64,000 nt of DNA from Lottia gigantea. Its lineage: Eukaryota > Mollusca > Gastropoda > Lottiidae. Position 1 is the stretch's first letter, and the number at the start of each line of letters is the position of its first letter. Shown here in pieces: positions 1 through 9,862 of the stretch. The notes beneath the pieces were generated by a model. The model saw only the letters and a list, made by a program, of their open reading frames with translations, searched no databases and was not told the DNA's origin. The translations under genes were made by a program, and so were the position numbers. The stretch lies in the NCBI RefSeq assembly GCF_000327385.1, contig NW_008710179.1, positions 1,197,411 through 1,261,410 of the forward strand, written 5' to 3'.

Positions 1-175
1 AATTCAAACTATTATTCATTATGGAGGCTGTTCAAAGTTTTTACTTCATATTCAACACATTTTTCAAGACATATGGGAGATGTTCTCTGAAATAAGCGAT
101 ATATCTATGTATCACAAGATATCTAAGTACTGATCTGTAGAAAATTGTAAAAAGAAATTAGTAACTGTAGAAAAT

Positions 176-262
176 GACTTTTAAACACTGATAATTCTGG
201 ACACACATGGATTCAAAGGCTCAAAAGTGAGCTGTGAACACTAGCTGTCCCTTTAACTAATA
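176..262 (-). mobile_element. MITE family A fragment
   Basis: This matches, in reverse orientation, the block shared by copies at 9.7, 23.2, 31.7, 44.8 and 60.8 kb (AATTCTGGACACACATGGATT, then the AAGGCTCAAA and GAGCTGTGAACA blocks). It ends in GCTGTCCCTTTAA, which pairs with the TTAAAGGGAC starts of other copies as a terminal inverted repeat. It is short and non-coding. Confidence 0.65.
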
Positions 263-397
263 TTACTACCAATAATGAGAGCATCAGATTGATTTTCACA
301 GAATCACTAACAAAACAGAGTTAGCTTATTTCTTTTCTAACCAAATCTCAATATACCAGGAAGCAAAGAGATCTTATTTAAATTTGATAAAACTCAC

Positions 398-2094
398 CTT
401 TGACTAAAATGAGCCAGTAATTTCCGTAGGATATGATCCTGTAATAAACTGATACAGATATAACGTCCACCTAGCTTTAATACACGCTGTATTTCACTAA
501 ACATTTTATCTACAGTCAGTACGACTTCATTGTCTGTATTCACCATTAATGCATCTAGTGTACCTTTATCGAGAACTACAGAAAACTCTCCTTCTTCTAA
601 TGGCATCTGAAAGAAGGTACCATAAGTGATAAATATCAGTTGCATTGGTCTAATTACTCACGACTAGTAGTGCTTTGTGTCGGGTAATTTTAAGTGTGCA
701 TTTGGCTACTCGTGGTCGTGTGGAAAATATCTATCGTGTTTGATAATTTTGATCACTCGTGGCCAAGGCACACAGTATGCGAGTAACCGTGCGCGACTTT
801 CTCAGATGATGAACACAACACGCATGCGTTATTGGTATTCAAAGATGGCAGTGTTCAGTGAAGTAGTGACAGAAGCAATCCTTGAGGATAAATTTGTTAA
901 ATTATGGCAAGATTACCCATGCCTGTATAATTTCCGATCGCCTAAATTCAAAGACAAGGACAAGCGTAACTATTACTGTTGTAGTCCACCATTTTGATTG
1001 ATCATGCGACAGACTGACGTCAGATATAGTTGAGCGAAAGGCGCTTCATGTACGGGGAGTAGTGTGGTGAGAAAGTAGTGTGGTGAGAAAGTAGCGCGCG
1101 GGAGCCTTTGAGACAGAAATAACATAAAATATTAGTGCTCACTGATTTATGGGTTTTAGTTAAAAATATGGTGATTTTTAAATTTCACTGGAGAGAGTAA
1201 TCATAGTTGTATAAATTTCATTCAACTATGAGAAAACAAAATACAATATTCTCTGTACATTCGGCACCACTCCCACTTAACTCAAAGGAAACAATGTGTG
1301 CCAATAAAAAGGACTGATTTCAGTCATTACAAACCTCTGTAACATCCATTTTAACAAAACTCATCTCGGTTCGAGTACGATTTTTATCAGTCATTTGTCT
1401 AATGACAACATCACTTATGTCGATGTTGGTGATATTTGTGATACCAACATCATATAAATCTGCTGAAAGTTGAGAATTACCGCATCCAACCATCAAAATT
1501 CTATCGTTAGTTTTAACATATTTATGCAAGATTCCACATAGCTGAGGGTATTCACCATACCTATAAAACAAAAATTTCTTTGCAAATTAGGGTTTGCTTT
1601 TTTTTCTAGGATAGGTTATTTAGTACACTATTGTCTTCTTACATCTAAAGTGGTAGAATATGTCAGCTACAAAATGAGAGAATTGTGTTAAAATTTTGTA
1701 TTTATTTGTCAGTGTTGGGGTATTTTCCTCTCATGAAAAAGTTTATACCCTCACTTCATTTCTAAGAAATTTTAAAATAGATCTTTAATCATTTTTTCCC
1801 TTTCTGTAATGTGTGTCACAATGCACCAAATCAACTTTCGATCATAGGGAAAAGAAAAATCTTCCAAGGGACACAACAACAGTAGGCTACTTCCTCAGTT
1901 GAATGTCATCACATCATTCAGTTTAAAACTTGACTATAATTTATCTTATTTTAAAATATGCAACATATATAATATATCAATTGATCTTTTTTTTTATCTT
2001 ACCATTCAAATGTTTTAGAACCAAGTCTTTTAAAAAATTTATCCCAATATTCTGGCGAGTCGAATTCAGTATGCGATTTTGGTAGTAACTCCAT
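398..2094 (-). CDS. METTL13: METTL13-like eEF1A lysine/N-terminal methyltransferase, first three coding exons (partial)
   Basis: Exons 2094-2003, 1560-1335 and 606-398 (minus) join in phase at GT-AG borders and run off the left edge. The start [20 protein letters not shown] matches the conserved METTL13 N-terminus, which begins near MNLLPKS and has a YW-KFF block. Exon 2 holds the SAM-binding motif I ([12 protein letters not shown]) followed by [12 protein letters not shown]. Exon 3 holds the conserved [11 protein letters not shown] and GGRYICISL blocks. In vertebrates this dual methyltransferase modifies eEF1A: its N-terminal domain methylates Lys55 and its C-terminal domain methylates the alpha-N-terminus. 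Only part of the N-terminal domain is in the window. The start is the first ATG upstream of the family-conserved block, and no breaks were seen. The second intron (607-1334) carries a MADF fragment on the other strand. Gene identity is strong; function is by family. Confidence 0.92.
655..1110 (+). pseudogene. MADF-domain fragment inserted in a METTL13 intron
   Basis: An open frame from 677 to 997 contains, from the ATG at 845, about 50 residues ending in a MADF-like core: [14 protein letters not shown] followed by [10 protein letters not shown]. This resembles the first helices of MADF DNA-binding domains (hydrophobic-W-x-x-YPxLY, then Y/FKDxDxR). A possible splice donor (GTAAC) follows KDKDK. 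The stretch is richer in GC and CpG than the flanking intron and ends near short direct repeats (gtgtggtgagaaagta, twice, about 1063-1097). MADF proteins occur as host regulators and as partners in PIF/Harbinger DNA transposons. Its position inside a host intron on the opposite strand suggests a transposon remnant. No transposase was seen, so the element family is uncertain. Confidence 0.5.
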
Positions 2095-4180
2095 GATGTA
2101 TTATTTGTATTCTTGGTGCCTCATAAAAGATCTGAAAATGAAATAGAGATGTTTTCCAACGTGATTGTTGTATTAAAGGGACTGTAAAGAGGTTTTCTAA
2201 AAAAATATGTGATAGTATCAATTTGCACCATTCCAATTTTCAGTCAGACATCTGTGGTATCTGCAATTAGTGCAATTCCACAAAAACTCATAACGAAAAT
2301 GTTCAATTGACACTTGATTCTAATAGATATTACGAACTGGTAATTAATTGATGTCTTGGACTAACTTGAACATAAAATTGTTATACGAATGCCGATAGTT
2401 CTATTTTAACAGCAGAATAACTTACAAACTTCTTCAAGAACCTTTCCCTAACATTAGAAAACAATTAAAAATGTAATGTGTTCTACTTCATGGGGGCTGA
2501 CATGTTTGGTTCAGTTCGCTTCATTCAAAAAAGTCAACTACAGTCAGGCGTATCTAATACCCAACAAACAACAAAAGAAAAATAAACAACCGTAAACTGA
2601 TTGTGAAAACAACAACTTTACAAAACAACGATTGATAGTTTCTGCAACAACTGGAATTATCAAATTGCTCATATATTCACTTATCCTCTTTTAAATCTAA
2701 AAGTTCCACCCAAGAGTGGAAATAAAAAAATATTTGGCAGTACGGGAACAATTAAGAGTATGAAATATTCAACCTTCAGTCATACACCTGTTTTGAACTT
2801 TTTGAGGCAATACTGAATAATATTACCAAGTTCCGTCAAAATCTGTCAAGAATTTTGACTTCTAGAGAGTTTACAGGCTAAAACTAAACTCATACTAAAT
2901 ATTTTTCGATTCTTCTGAATTTCGATAGATAATTGGTTGATAACAAACACTCACACGGAGTTTCGTCAAAATCCATCAAGAATTTTGCCTTCTAGATTGT
3001 TTGCGGCTACAAATTGAACAAGAACAAGGGCAATAACTCATACTTAGTATCGATTTTTTTCTGATTTTCACTAGGGTTCATCCTTGGGTGATGACAAACA
3101 CTCACACCAAGTTTCGTCAAAATCTGTCATTAATTGAATTCTAAAGCGTTTTGCCTTCATGCTAAAAATTGAACGTATTTTCAAGAACAAGGGCAATAAC
3201 TCATACTAATTTTTTTTCTATCTATCTGATTTTCGATAGGGTTCATCCTTCATTACAAACATTCATACCAAGTTTCATCTAAATTCGTCAAGAATTGCGC
3301 CTTCTAGAGTGTTTGCGAGCAGTTCAAGAAAAAGGGCATTTCATGTGGGCGTATAAAAACAGTTCCCTTGTCCTACCCAAAAGTATATCTGCGATACATC
3401 GTCTCGAAAACAATCGTGTGACTCAAAACAACGCGTTTTTCGAAGACAGTCAACGATTTCAAAGTTTTGCTCATAAATGTTGTAGCATAGAAAAAAATGT
3501 CACTGAGCGTTTTTATTTTACTTCGATTTCACGGAGCATGATTGTATGAATTGACGTATGGTCGTCGAAAGAAAGGGTTAAGTTCTTTTTGAAGAAGGTT
3601 TTATCATTTATAATGTCTTTTTGTTATGTTATAATCTTTATATTATGAAGCCAGAAATATCTTCATAGGGTGTTAAAAAATCAGAATACAGGATATAATA
3701 CCTTTACTTCAAATATTGTGTAAAACTATACCTCTGAATTGTATTTCTTTTTATATCAACTGATCGAACACGTAAGATAACTGATAAGATTTATTAATAG
3801 ACTAGTGAAGTTGTGAAGCAAGAAGTACCCCCCACATGGTATTAAAACCACATATACATGGTATAATATTATTTGGAGTATAGTCTTTGAGTATGGTATT
3901 TGATCAAAACTGGTACCACAGACGTATTTTAAATAGGAATACGGAATACAAGAAGTGCCCCCGATTATAGATATACAACGGATATAAAATCTTAACGTGT
4001 TCTCGATAACTATTCATTCGGAAAGCAGATTTAATTATGTTAAATTTCATAATGTATTTTGCTGCATGAACCCTTATTTAATTTATTTTATGTCCCTGTC
4101 ATAGTATATTCTTAATCATAAGAAGCATATCGGCTTTACATCATTAACATATCGACTTTGTCATTCTGATCTAGCTAAAT
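2095..4180. other. Divergent intergenic region between METTL13 and the small EGF gene
   Basis: About 2.1 kb separates two divergent start codons, so it should hold the promoters of both genes. No TATA or other motif could be assigned with confidence. It includes a possible MITE A end at about 2173 (ATTAAAGGGACTGTAAAG) and the degenerate direct repeat at 2820-3340. The open frame at 3295-3549 lies at the edge of that repeat and has no family features. Confidence 0.5.
2820..3340. repeat. Degenerate direct repeat, about 130-160 bp units, four copies
   Basis: The block CCAAGTTTCGTCAAAATC plus GTCAAGAATTTTGCCTTCTA recurs near 2826, 2956, 3108 and 3270. It is followed in two copies by CAAGAACAAGGGCAATAACT (near 3020 and 3185). 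Copies are diverged and unequal in length, as in an old tandem array. Confidence 0.7.
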
Positions 4181-6590
4181 ATGGAGTGCCTATTACTGTG
4201 TTGTATGTTTATTGGAATAATGGTTAATGTAAACAGTAAGTTTCATATATTTTATGTTGTATTATTTCAGGTACCATAGATGTTTGATTTTATTTTTATC
4301 TTAACATGAAGATTAGTTACACATTATAATCTTCAATAGAGCATAAAAGTTATTTATCGTACGCCTACTGTGCGTTAGTTAACTTTCCTGTGTTTTTCAA
4401 ACATCTGTATTTTTAAATTTTTTTTCGTAAGTTTGCCTATTATCTGGTCTCTCAGGCCGTAATTAAATTTTTAACACCAGCTTGTGAAAGTGATCCCCAC
4501 GAACCCACGTTGTTATCCATCATAAAAAGGTTGTTTCTTTCTTAAATTAGGAGTGAAACATTACAAAACACAAGAGGTTTCCAGCCCGTCGACCTCTTTG
4601 TAACCCTTTTGAATATTACGACTGCTCTGGTACGCCTTTGGCCATAAATTATGGTCATAGCTGATAAAGCTGGACGACTGGTGATGACGCCTGGTGATGA
4701 TTGTGAAACGATTCTGTTGGAAAATTACCCTGTAATTCCCAGAGCTACTACTACCTTGATGTGAAACCATGCTAGGGCATATAATAAAATAATGATTCTA
4801 GGGATTCTTTAGGTTGTTCTGATGGTTATTATGGTTTTGGTGCTGGTTGTAATAAATTATGTTCAGAAAGAAATTGTAAAGGTGTCAATTCAACATGTGA
4901 TCAAATAAATGGTACCTGTGAAAATGGATGCTACGAAGGTTTTCGTGGACTAGATTGTTCTCTTGAGACGGCGTCCATTTCAGGTTGAACATACCGTTTT
5001 ATGTTTCAATATAACACATTTCAATTTGATAAACTATCAGATTAAAATGCAAATTGATAGAGAATGACTCCACTTGTCAGTCATGATCTGAAGAAATTGT
5101 TATGCAACAAATGTTCCTGACCACTAAATTATATAATGCTCTACTCTGTGCAAAAAGGCCTTGTGAGAGGAATTGTAAGAATAGCCAGCTCTGCATATTT
5201 TAGCAGACATCTTGTTTATGTACTCTCTCCCATTGGCAAAGATTATATTTCATTTATTTATTAATATTGGAAATTCAGTTTTGTTTTCCATTAATGTCAA
5301 TGGAGGGAGAGTTATCCTTGTTCCACTTGAAGATTTATATTTTCAAAACATACCCTGTAAATTCGCACATGCTGCATGCACTTTTTTTAATACATTAATT
5401 TTATTGTCATTCCAAAATAAATCATGACGTAGTTTAAATTACTATGGTATAAAACATCAAAGTAACCAGAACGATTCGTCAATCTTAACACATTTGATTA
5501 AGTTTGATTCGCCTGTAATTTTTGATATATATTGTACTATTTTATAACCAATGTTTAATTTTCCAGGTGACAACTCTCAAACTACAACCATCTCTCTGAC
5601 AGTTGCTGTTGTCCTATTGGTTGCCATTGCTGTAATATCGTTTATAATTTGGTGAGTTCAATATTTAAAGTTGTTAATTCATAAGTAATAGATCCTGTAA
5701 TTGTTAATTAAAAATTATTTTCATATGTTTTTAATTCAAAATAAAAAGTGAAATATGTCGTATGTGAATCACCGCATAGCAGTAGTTCCTAGCGAATACA
5801 GTGATTACTTTCGATATTGAAATTTAAAAAATGCTGCTATTTCAACCTCGTTCAACCTGTCAAACTTCAATTTGATACAAATTTGTCTATAACTATGTTA
5901 TACTTTTAAAACAATCCTTAAATGAACTCGCGCAGATTTTCATAGCATCATATTGATTAAAGCAAATACTTGTATAGAAATCATTGCGTCCATTACTATA
6001 AAATATTATTCCATAGGCGGAGAAGACGATCACTACGGCCTGACAAAGATGGCGAAATTCGGGGAGCTATTAAAAGGAATAAAAAAACAGGTTGATCATT
6101 TAAATTTATCAAAAATGTAATACATTATACATGAGCTCGAATTATGTACTGATAACTCTTGTCGCAGTGATATCAATTGTTTTGGAAAACTAGCTTGAAA
6201 ATATTTTTTGACTGTAACTCGCATGAAAATGATTGGTAATGTGCAATATACTAGGAGGTCTAATATACTTCAATGTAGGATCCCGATTTCAATTATCCAA
6301 ATTTCAGACCACTTACCATGCATGTATTTAAAATTTTATCTCCATCAGATGGGAACATGTATGAGAATTTTGAAGTGATGCAGAGAAATGACGAAACAAT
6401 GACTGCTACCTCAACTCTCCGTTCAGCACCACCATTGGAAGCTGATGACGACAATGTAGATGGCCAGGCAGCTGAAGAAGTTTATGGAGACAGTGCTGAA
6501 TATATGAATGAGATTGAATCAGAAGCTTTACACATTTCTGAAGTCGAGGAAGATGTGGAGAAAGTAAAAGACACTGGAATTCCATTGTGA
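4181..6590 (+). CDS. Small type I membrane protein: signal peptide, one EGF module, TM helix, tyrosine-motif tail (phosphatase-less RPTP paralogue)
   Basis: Five exons (4181-4235, 4813-4983, 5567-5651, 6017-6090, 6349-6590) join in phase to 208 codons. Exon 1 encodes a signal peptide starting MECLLLCCMFIGIMV. Exon 2 is one cysteine-rich EGF module (GCSDGYYG-type) in symmetrical phase 1. Exon 3 is a TM helix (TVAVVLLVAIAVISFIIW) and exon 4 opens with the stop-transfer RRRR. Exon 5 is an acidic tail with YENF and EYMNE. Exons 2-5 match, in order and phase, the membrane-proximal EGF, TM, basic and juxtamembrane exons of the receptor phosphatase at 24.5-44.2 kb. The tail ends DTGIPL-stop where the phosphatase continues into D1. 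Both YxN motifs fit the Grb2-SH2 binding pattern pYxN. It probably acts at the cell surface as a phosphatase-less relative; ligand and role are unknown. No transcript support. Confidence 0.8.
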
Positions 6591-7006
6591 CAGATTCAAA
6601 TAGCATAAATCTTATTTCCACGCCCACAAACGAAGTGTAGTGTGCTTAGTTTAAAACGGTTCATACGACGATGTCCAAAGTTTTTCTATTTCTCAAACTA
6701 ACTGTCCGTTGAAAAAGTTTGAAATTACGCAGATTTTTTCCCCGGCGTTGTTCTCTCAACTACATACAATTTTCTGTTCAATTTTACATTTGATATCTTT
6801 AGGTCTATATTAGTAATAAATTATTAACAGCAGTAATGGCAGTAGAAAATTATCGTGATATCTTATGGTCACCGTTCAATCGTCTATACTAATTCTTCAT
6901 TGGCTTTTTTATGATAACAGAATTGCTTCTATAGAAACAGTTTGTTACAGAAGAAAGCTAAATTGTTGATATTTATATATTTTCTTATATATATGTAATA
7001 ATTGTA

Positions 7007-8614
7007 TTTTGTATAGTTTATTATTAAAGATAATTGAATTGAAAATGTTTTGTATAGTTCATTATTAAAGATAATTGAATTGAAAATGTTTTGTATAGTT
7101 TACTATTAAAGATAATTGAATTGAAAATGTTTTGCATAGTTCATTATTAAAGATAATTGAATTGAAAATGTTTTGTATAGTTCATTATTAAAGATAATTG
7201 AATTGTAAATGTTTTGTATAGTTTATTATTAAAGATAATTGAATTGTAAATGTTTTGTATAGTTTATTATTAAAGATAATTGAATTGAAAATGTTTTGTA
7301 TAGTTCATTATTAAAGATTATTGAATTGAAAATGTTTTGTATTGTTTATTATTAAAGATAATTGAATTGAAAATGTTTTGTATAGTTTATTATTAAAGAT
7401 AATTGAATTGAAAATGTTTTGTATAGTTTATTATTAAAGATAATTGAATTGAAAATATTTCGTATAGTTTATTATTAAAGATGATTGAATTGTAAATGTT
7501 TTGTATAGTTTATTATTAAAGATAATTGAATTGAAAATGTTTTGTATAGTTTATTAGTAAAGATAATTGAATTGAAAATGTTTTGTATAGTTTATTATTA
7601 AAGATAATTGAATTGTAAATGTTTGGTATAGTTCATTATTAAAGATAATTGAATTGAAAATGTTTTGTATAGTTTATTATTAAAGATGATTGAATTGAAA
7701 ATGTTTTGTATAGTTTATTATTAAAGATAATTGAATTGTAAATGTTTGGTATAGTTCATTATTAAAGATAATTGAATTGAAAATGTTTTGTATAGTTCAT
7801 TATTAAAGATGATTGAGTTGTAAATGTTTTGTAAAGTTTATTATTAAAGATAATTGAATTGAAAATGTTTTGTATAGTTTATTATTAAAGATAATTGAAT
7901 TGAAAATGTTTTGTATAGTTCATTATTAAAGATGATTGAATTGTAAATGTTTTGTATAGTTTATTATTAAAGATAATTGAATTGTAAATGTTTTGTATAG
8001 TTTATTATTAAAGATAATTGAATTGTAAATGTTTGGTATAGTTTATTATTAAAGATAATTGAATTGAAAATGTTTTGTATAGTTCATTATTAAAGATGAT
8101 TGAATTGTAAATGTTTGGTATAGTTTATTATTAAAGATAATTGAATTGAAAATGTTTTGTATAGTTTATTATTAAAGATAATTGAATTGAAAATGTTTTG
8201 TATAGTTCATTATTAAAGATTATTGAATTGAAAATGTTTTGTATAGTTTATTATTAAAGATAATTGAATTGAAAATGTTTTGTATAGTTTATTATTAAAG
8301 ATAATTGAATTGAAAATGTTTTGTATAGTTTATTATTAAAGATAATTGAATTGAAAATGTTTTGTATAGTTCATTATTAAAAATTATTGAATTGAAAATG
8401 TTTTGTATTGTTTATTAGTAAAGATAATTGAATTGAAAATGTTTTGTATAGTTTATTATTAAAGATAATTGAATTGAAAATGTTTTGTATAGTTTATTAT
8501 TAAAGATAATTGAATTGAAAATGTTTTGTATAGTTTATTAGTAAAGATAATTGAATTGAAAATGTTTTGTATAGTTTATTATTAAAGATAATTGAATTGT
8601 AAATGTTTGGTATA
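7007..8614. repeat. 41-bp minisatellite, about 39 copies
   Basis: The unit is close to GTTTTGTATAGTTTATTATT followed by AAAGATAATTGAATTGAAAAT, 41 bp. Copies are nearly uniform, with a few recurrent variants (TTTATT/TTCATT, GAAAATG/GTAAATG, TTTTG/TTTGG). The array starts about 415 bp after the stop of the small EGF gene, so it may lie in its 3' UTR. Each copy contains an ATTAAA hexamer on the plus strand. Confidence 0.95.
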
Positions 8615-9699
8615 TATCATTTAAACCGAGACAAACATGATAATATTGTTCAGTATCATCCCAAAAAGATAAAATAAAGTGTAGGACTGAAGGTTGAATA
8701 TATCATACTGGTTATTGTTACTGTACAACCAAATATTATTCATTAAAAAAAACTGTCATTAGTCGTATATTATCTTTTATATGAAATAAAATCCTTTACT
8801 CTTTCTTATGATAAGGTGAATTGTTAAATTGTTTTAAAATCTTTTACACTTCGATATAAAAATCCCTTACATACCATTTTTTGGTTCTTCCGGCCGAAAA
8901 GTAATCTCAAGAACTCAGTCATGTCGAAATGGTCTTCGTTACATTGGATCTGATTTGAACTAACCTGCGAAGCTAGGTCTTTGAGTCTTGATATTCACGA
9001 ATTCGAGGTCTAACTGGTTTTAACATTTTGAATGAGTTGAAAATCTTATTAATACTTTAGGTGTATCACCTCCATGTCTTTATAGATTTTTTACTCAATA
9101 ATTTCAGCAACGCAGAAACACAGATAACTGCAAATTGCAAATACAAGTGTCCTATACATAAATAAAAATATAAATATAATAGCAATATAAAGCAAAAAAC
9201 ATACACTTTTACAGATTGTCCCTTGAGTCGACACAATAGAAAAATTGAGATTACTACAAATTTCACAGTTCAGGGATATAATCTTTGATAATATTTGTAA
9301 AAAAATAAAAACCAACAGCTGCAAGTCTGAATTGATGAAACATACAAATTATTGTTAGTGCTATCGTGGTGCCGACCATAAACATTTAAATTGTGACTTT
9401 CAAATTAGACGATAGCCAACCTTGTTTCAGTTTTTTTTAAATACAGCCTACAAAACGATTAGATCTATAGACATTTAAATATCTGAAAGAGATTGTCGTC
9501 CTTTAAAGAAATAATCCTGTGAACAATGAAAATGTGACAAAAAAGCAATAACATGCAGCAAACATTATTATTTCAAAATCCTTATATTCTCTTAGTTGTT
9601 ATTTACATTTTACCAATATTATATATTTTATCGTTAAAAACTGATATGGACAATTTTAATATTGGCCTGGATATTAAGTTTACACATCCAGACGTTTAA
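8615..9699. other. AT-rich intergenic stretch
   Basis: This lies between the 41-bp array and the 3' end of the next gene, so two genes converge here. Only short open frames occur (about 9066-9324, minus) and they lack family features. No RNA gene or clear repeat was seen. Confidence 0.5.
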
Positions 9700-9862
9700 C
9701 TTTAATGGAAGACAAACCAGGCGTTTTCATCGATCGTACCTTAGTCTCAGAAACTGTAATTGTTTTAGCTAAGCTAATCTGTAATAGTTTTCATAGCTCA
9801 CCATCGAAATTTGCGGCTTCAAATCCATAGAATTAACGGCGTTTAAAAGCTAAAAGCCTCGT
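9700..9862 (+). mobile_element. MITE family A copy overlapping the 3' end of the EGF/FTP receptor gene
   Basis: It aligns with the copies at 23.2, 31.7, 44.8 and 60.8 kb through TACCTTAGTCTCAGAAAC, AGCTAAGCTAATC, CATAGCTCACC, CTTCAAATCCAT and CGTTTAAAAGCTAAAAG. It begins with a mutated terminal repeat (TTAATGGAAGACA) and fades out near 9862. The stop codon and last codons of the minus-strand receptor gene lie within it. It is a truncated, non-autonomous copy. Confidence 0.75.

Noticed and set aside
3295-3549. 84-residue open frame upstream of the small EGF gene
   Set aside because: It begins inside a degenerate repeat, has no family features, and shows no convincing splice context.
4561-4770. 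Open frame on the minus strand within the first intron of the small EGF gene
   Set aside because: It is antisense to an intron, has no features and no homologous block elsewhere in the window.
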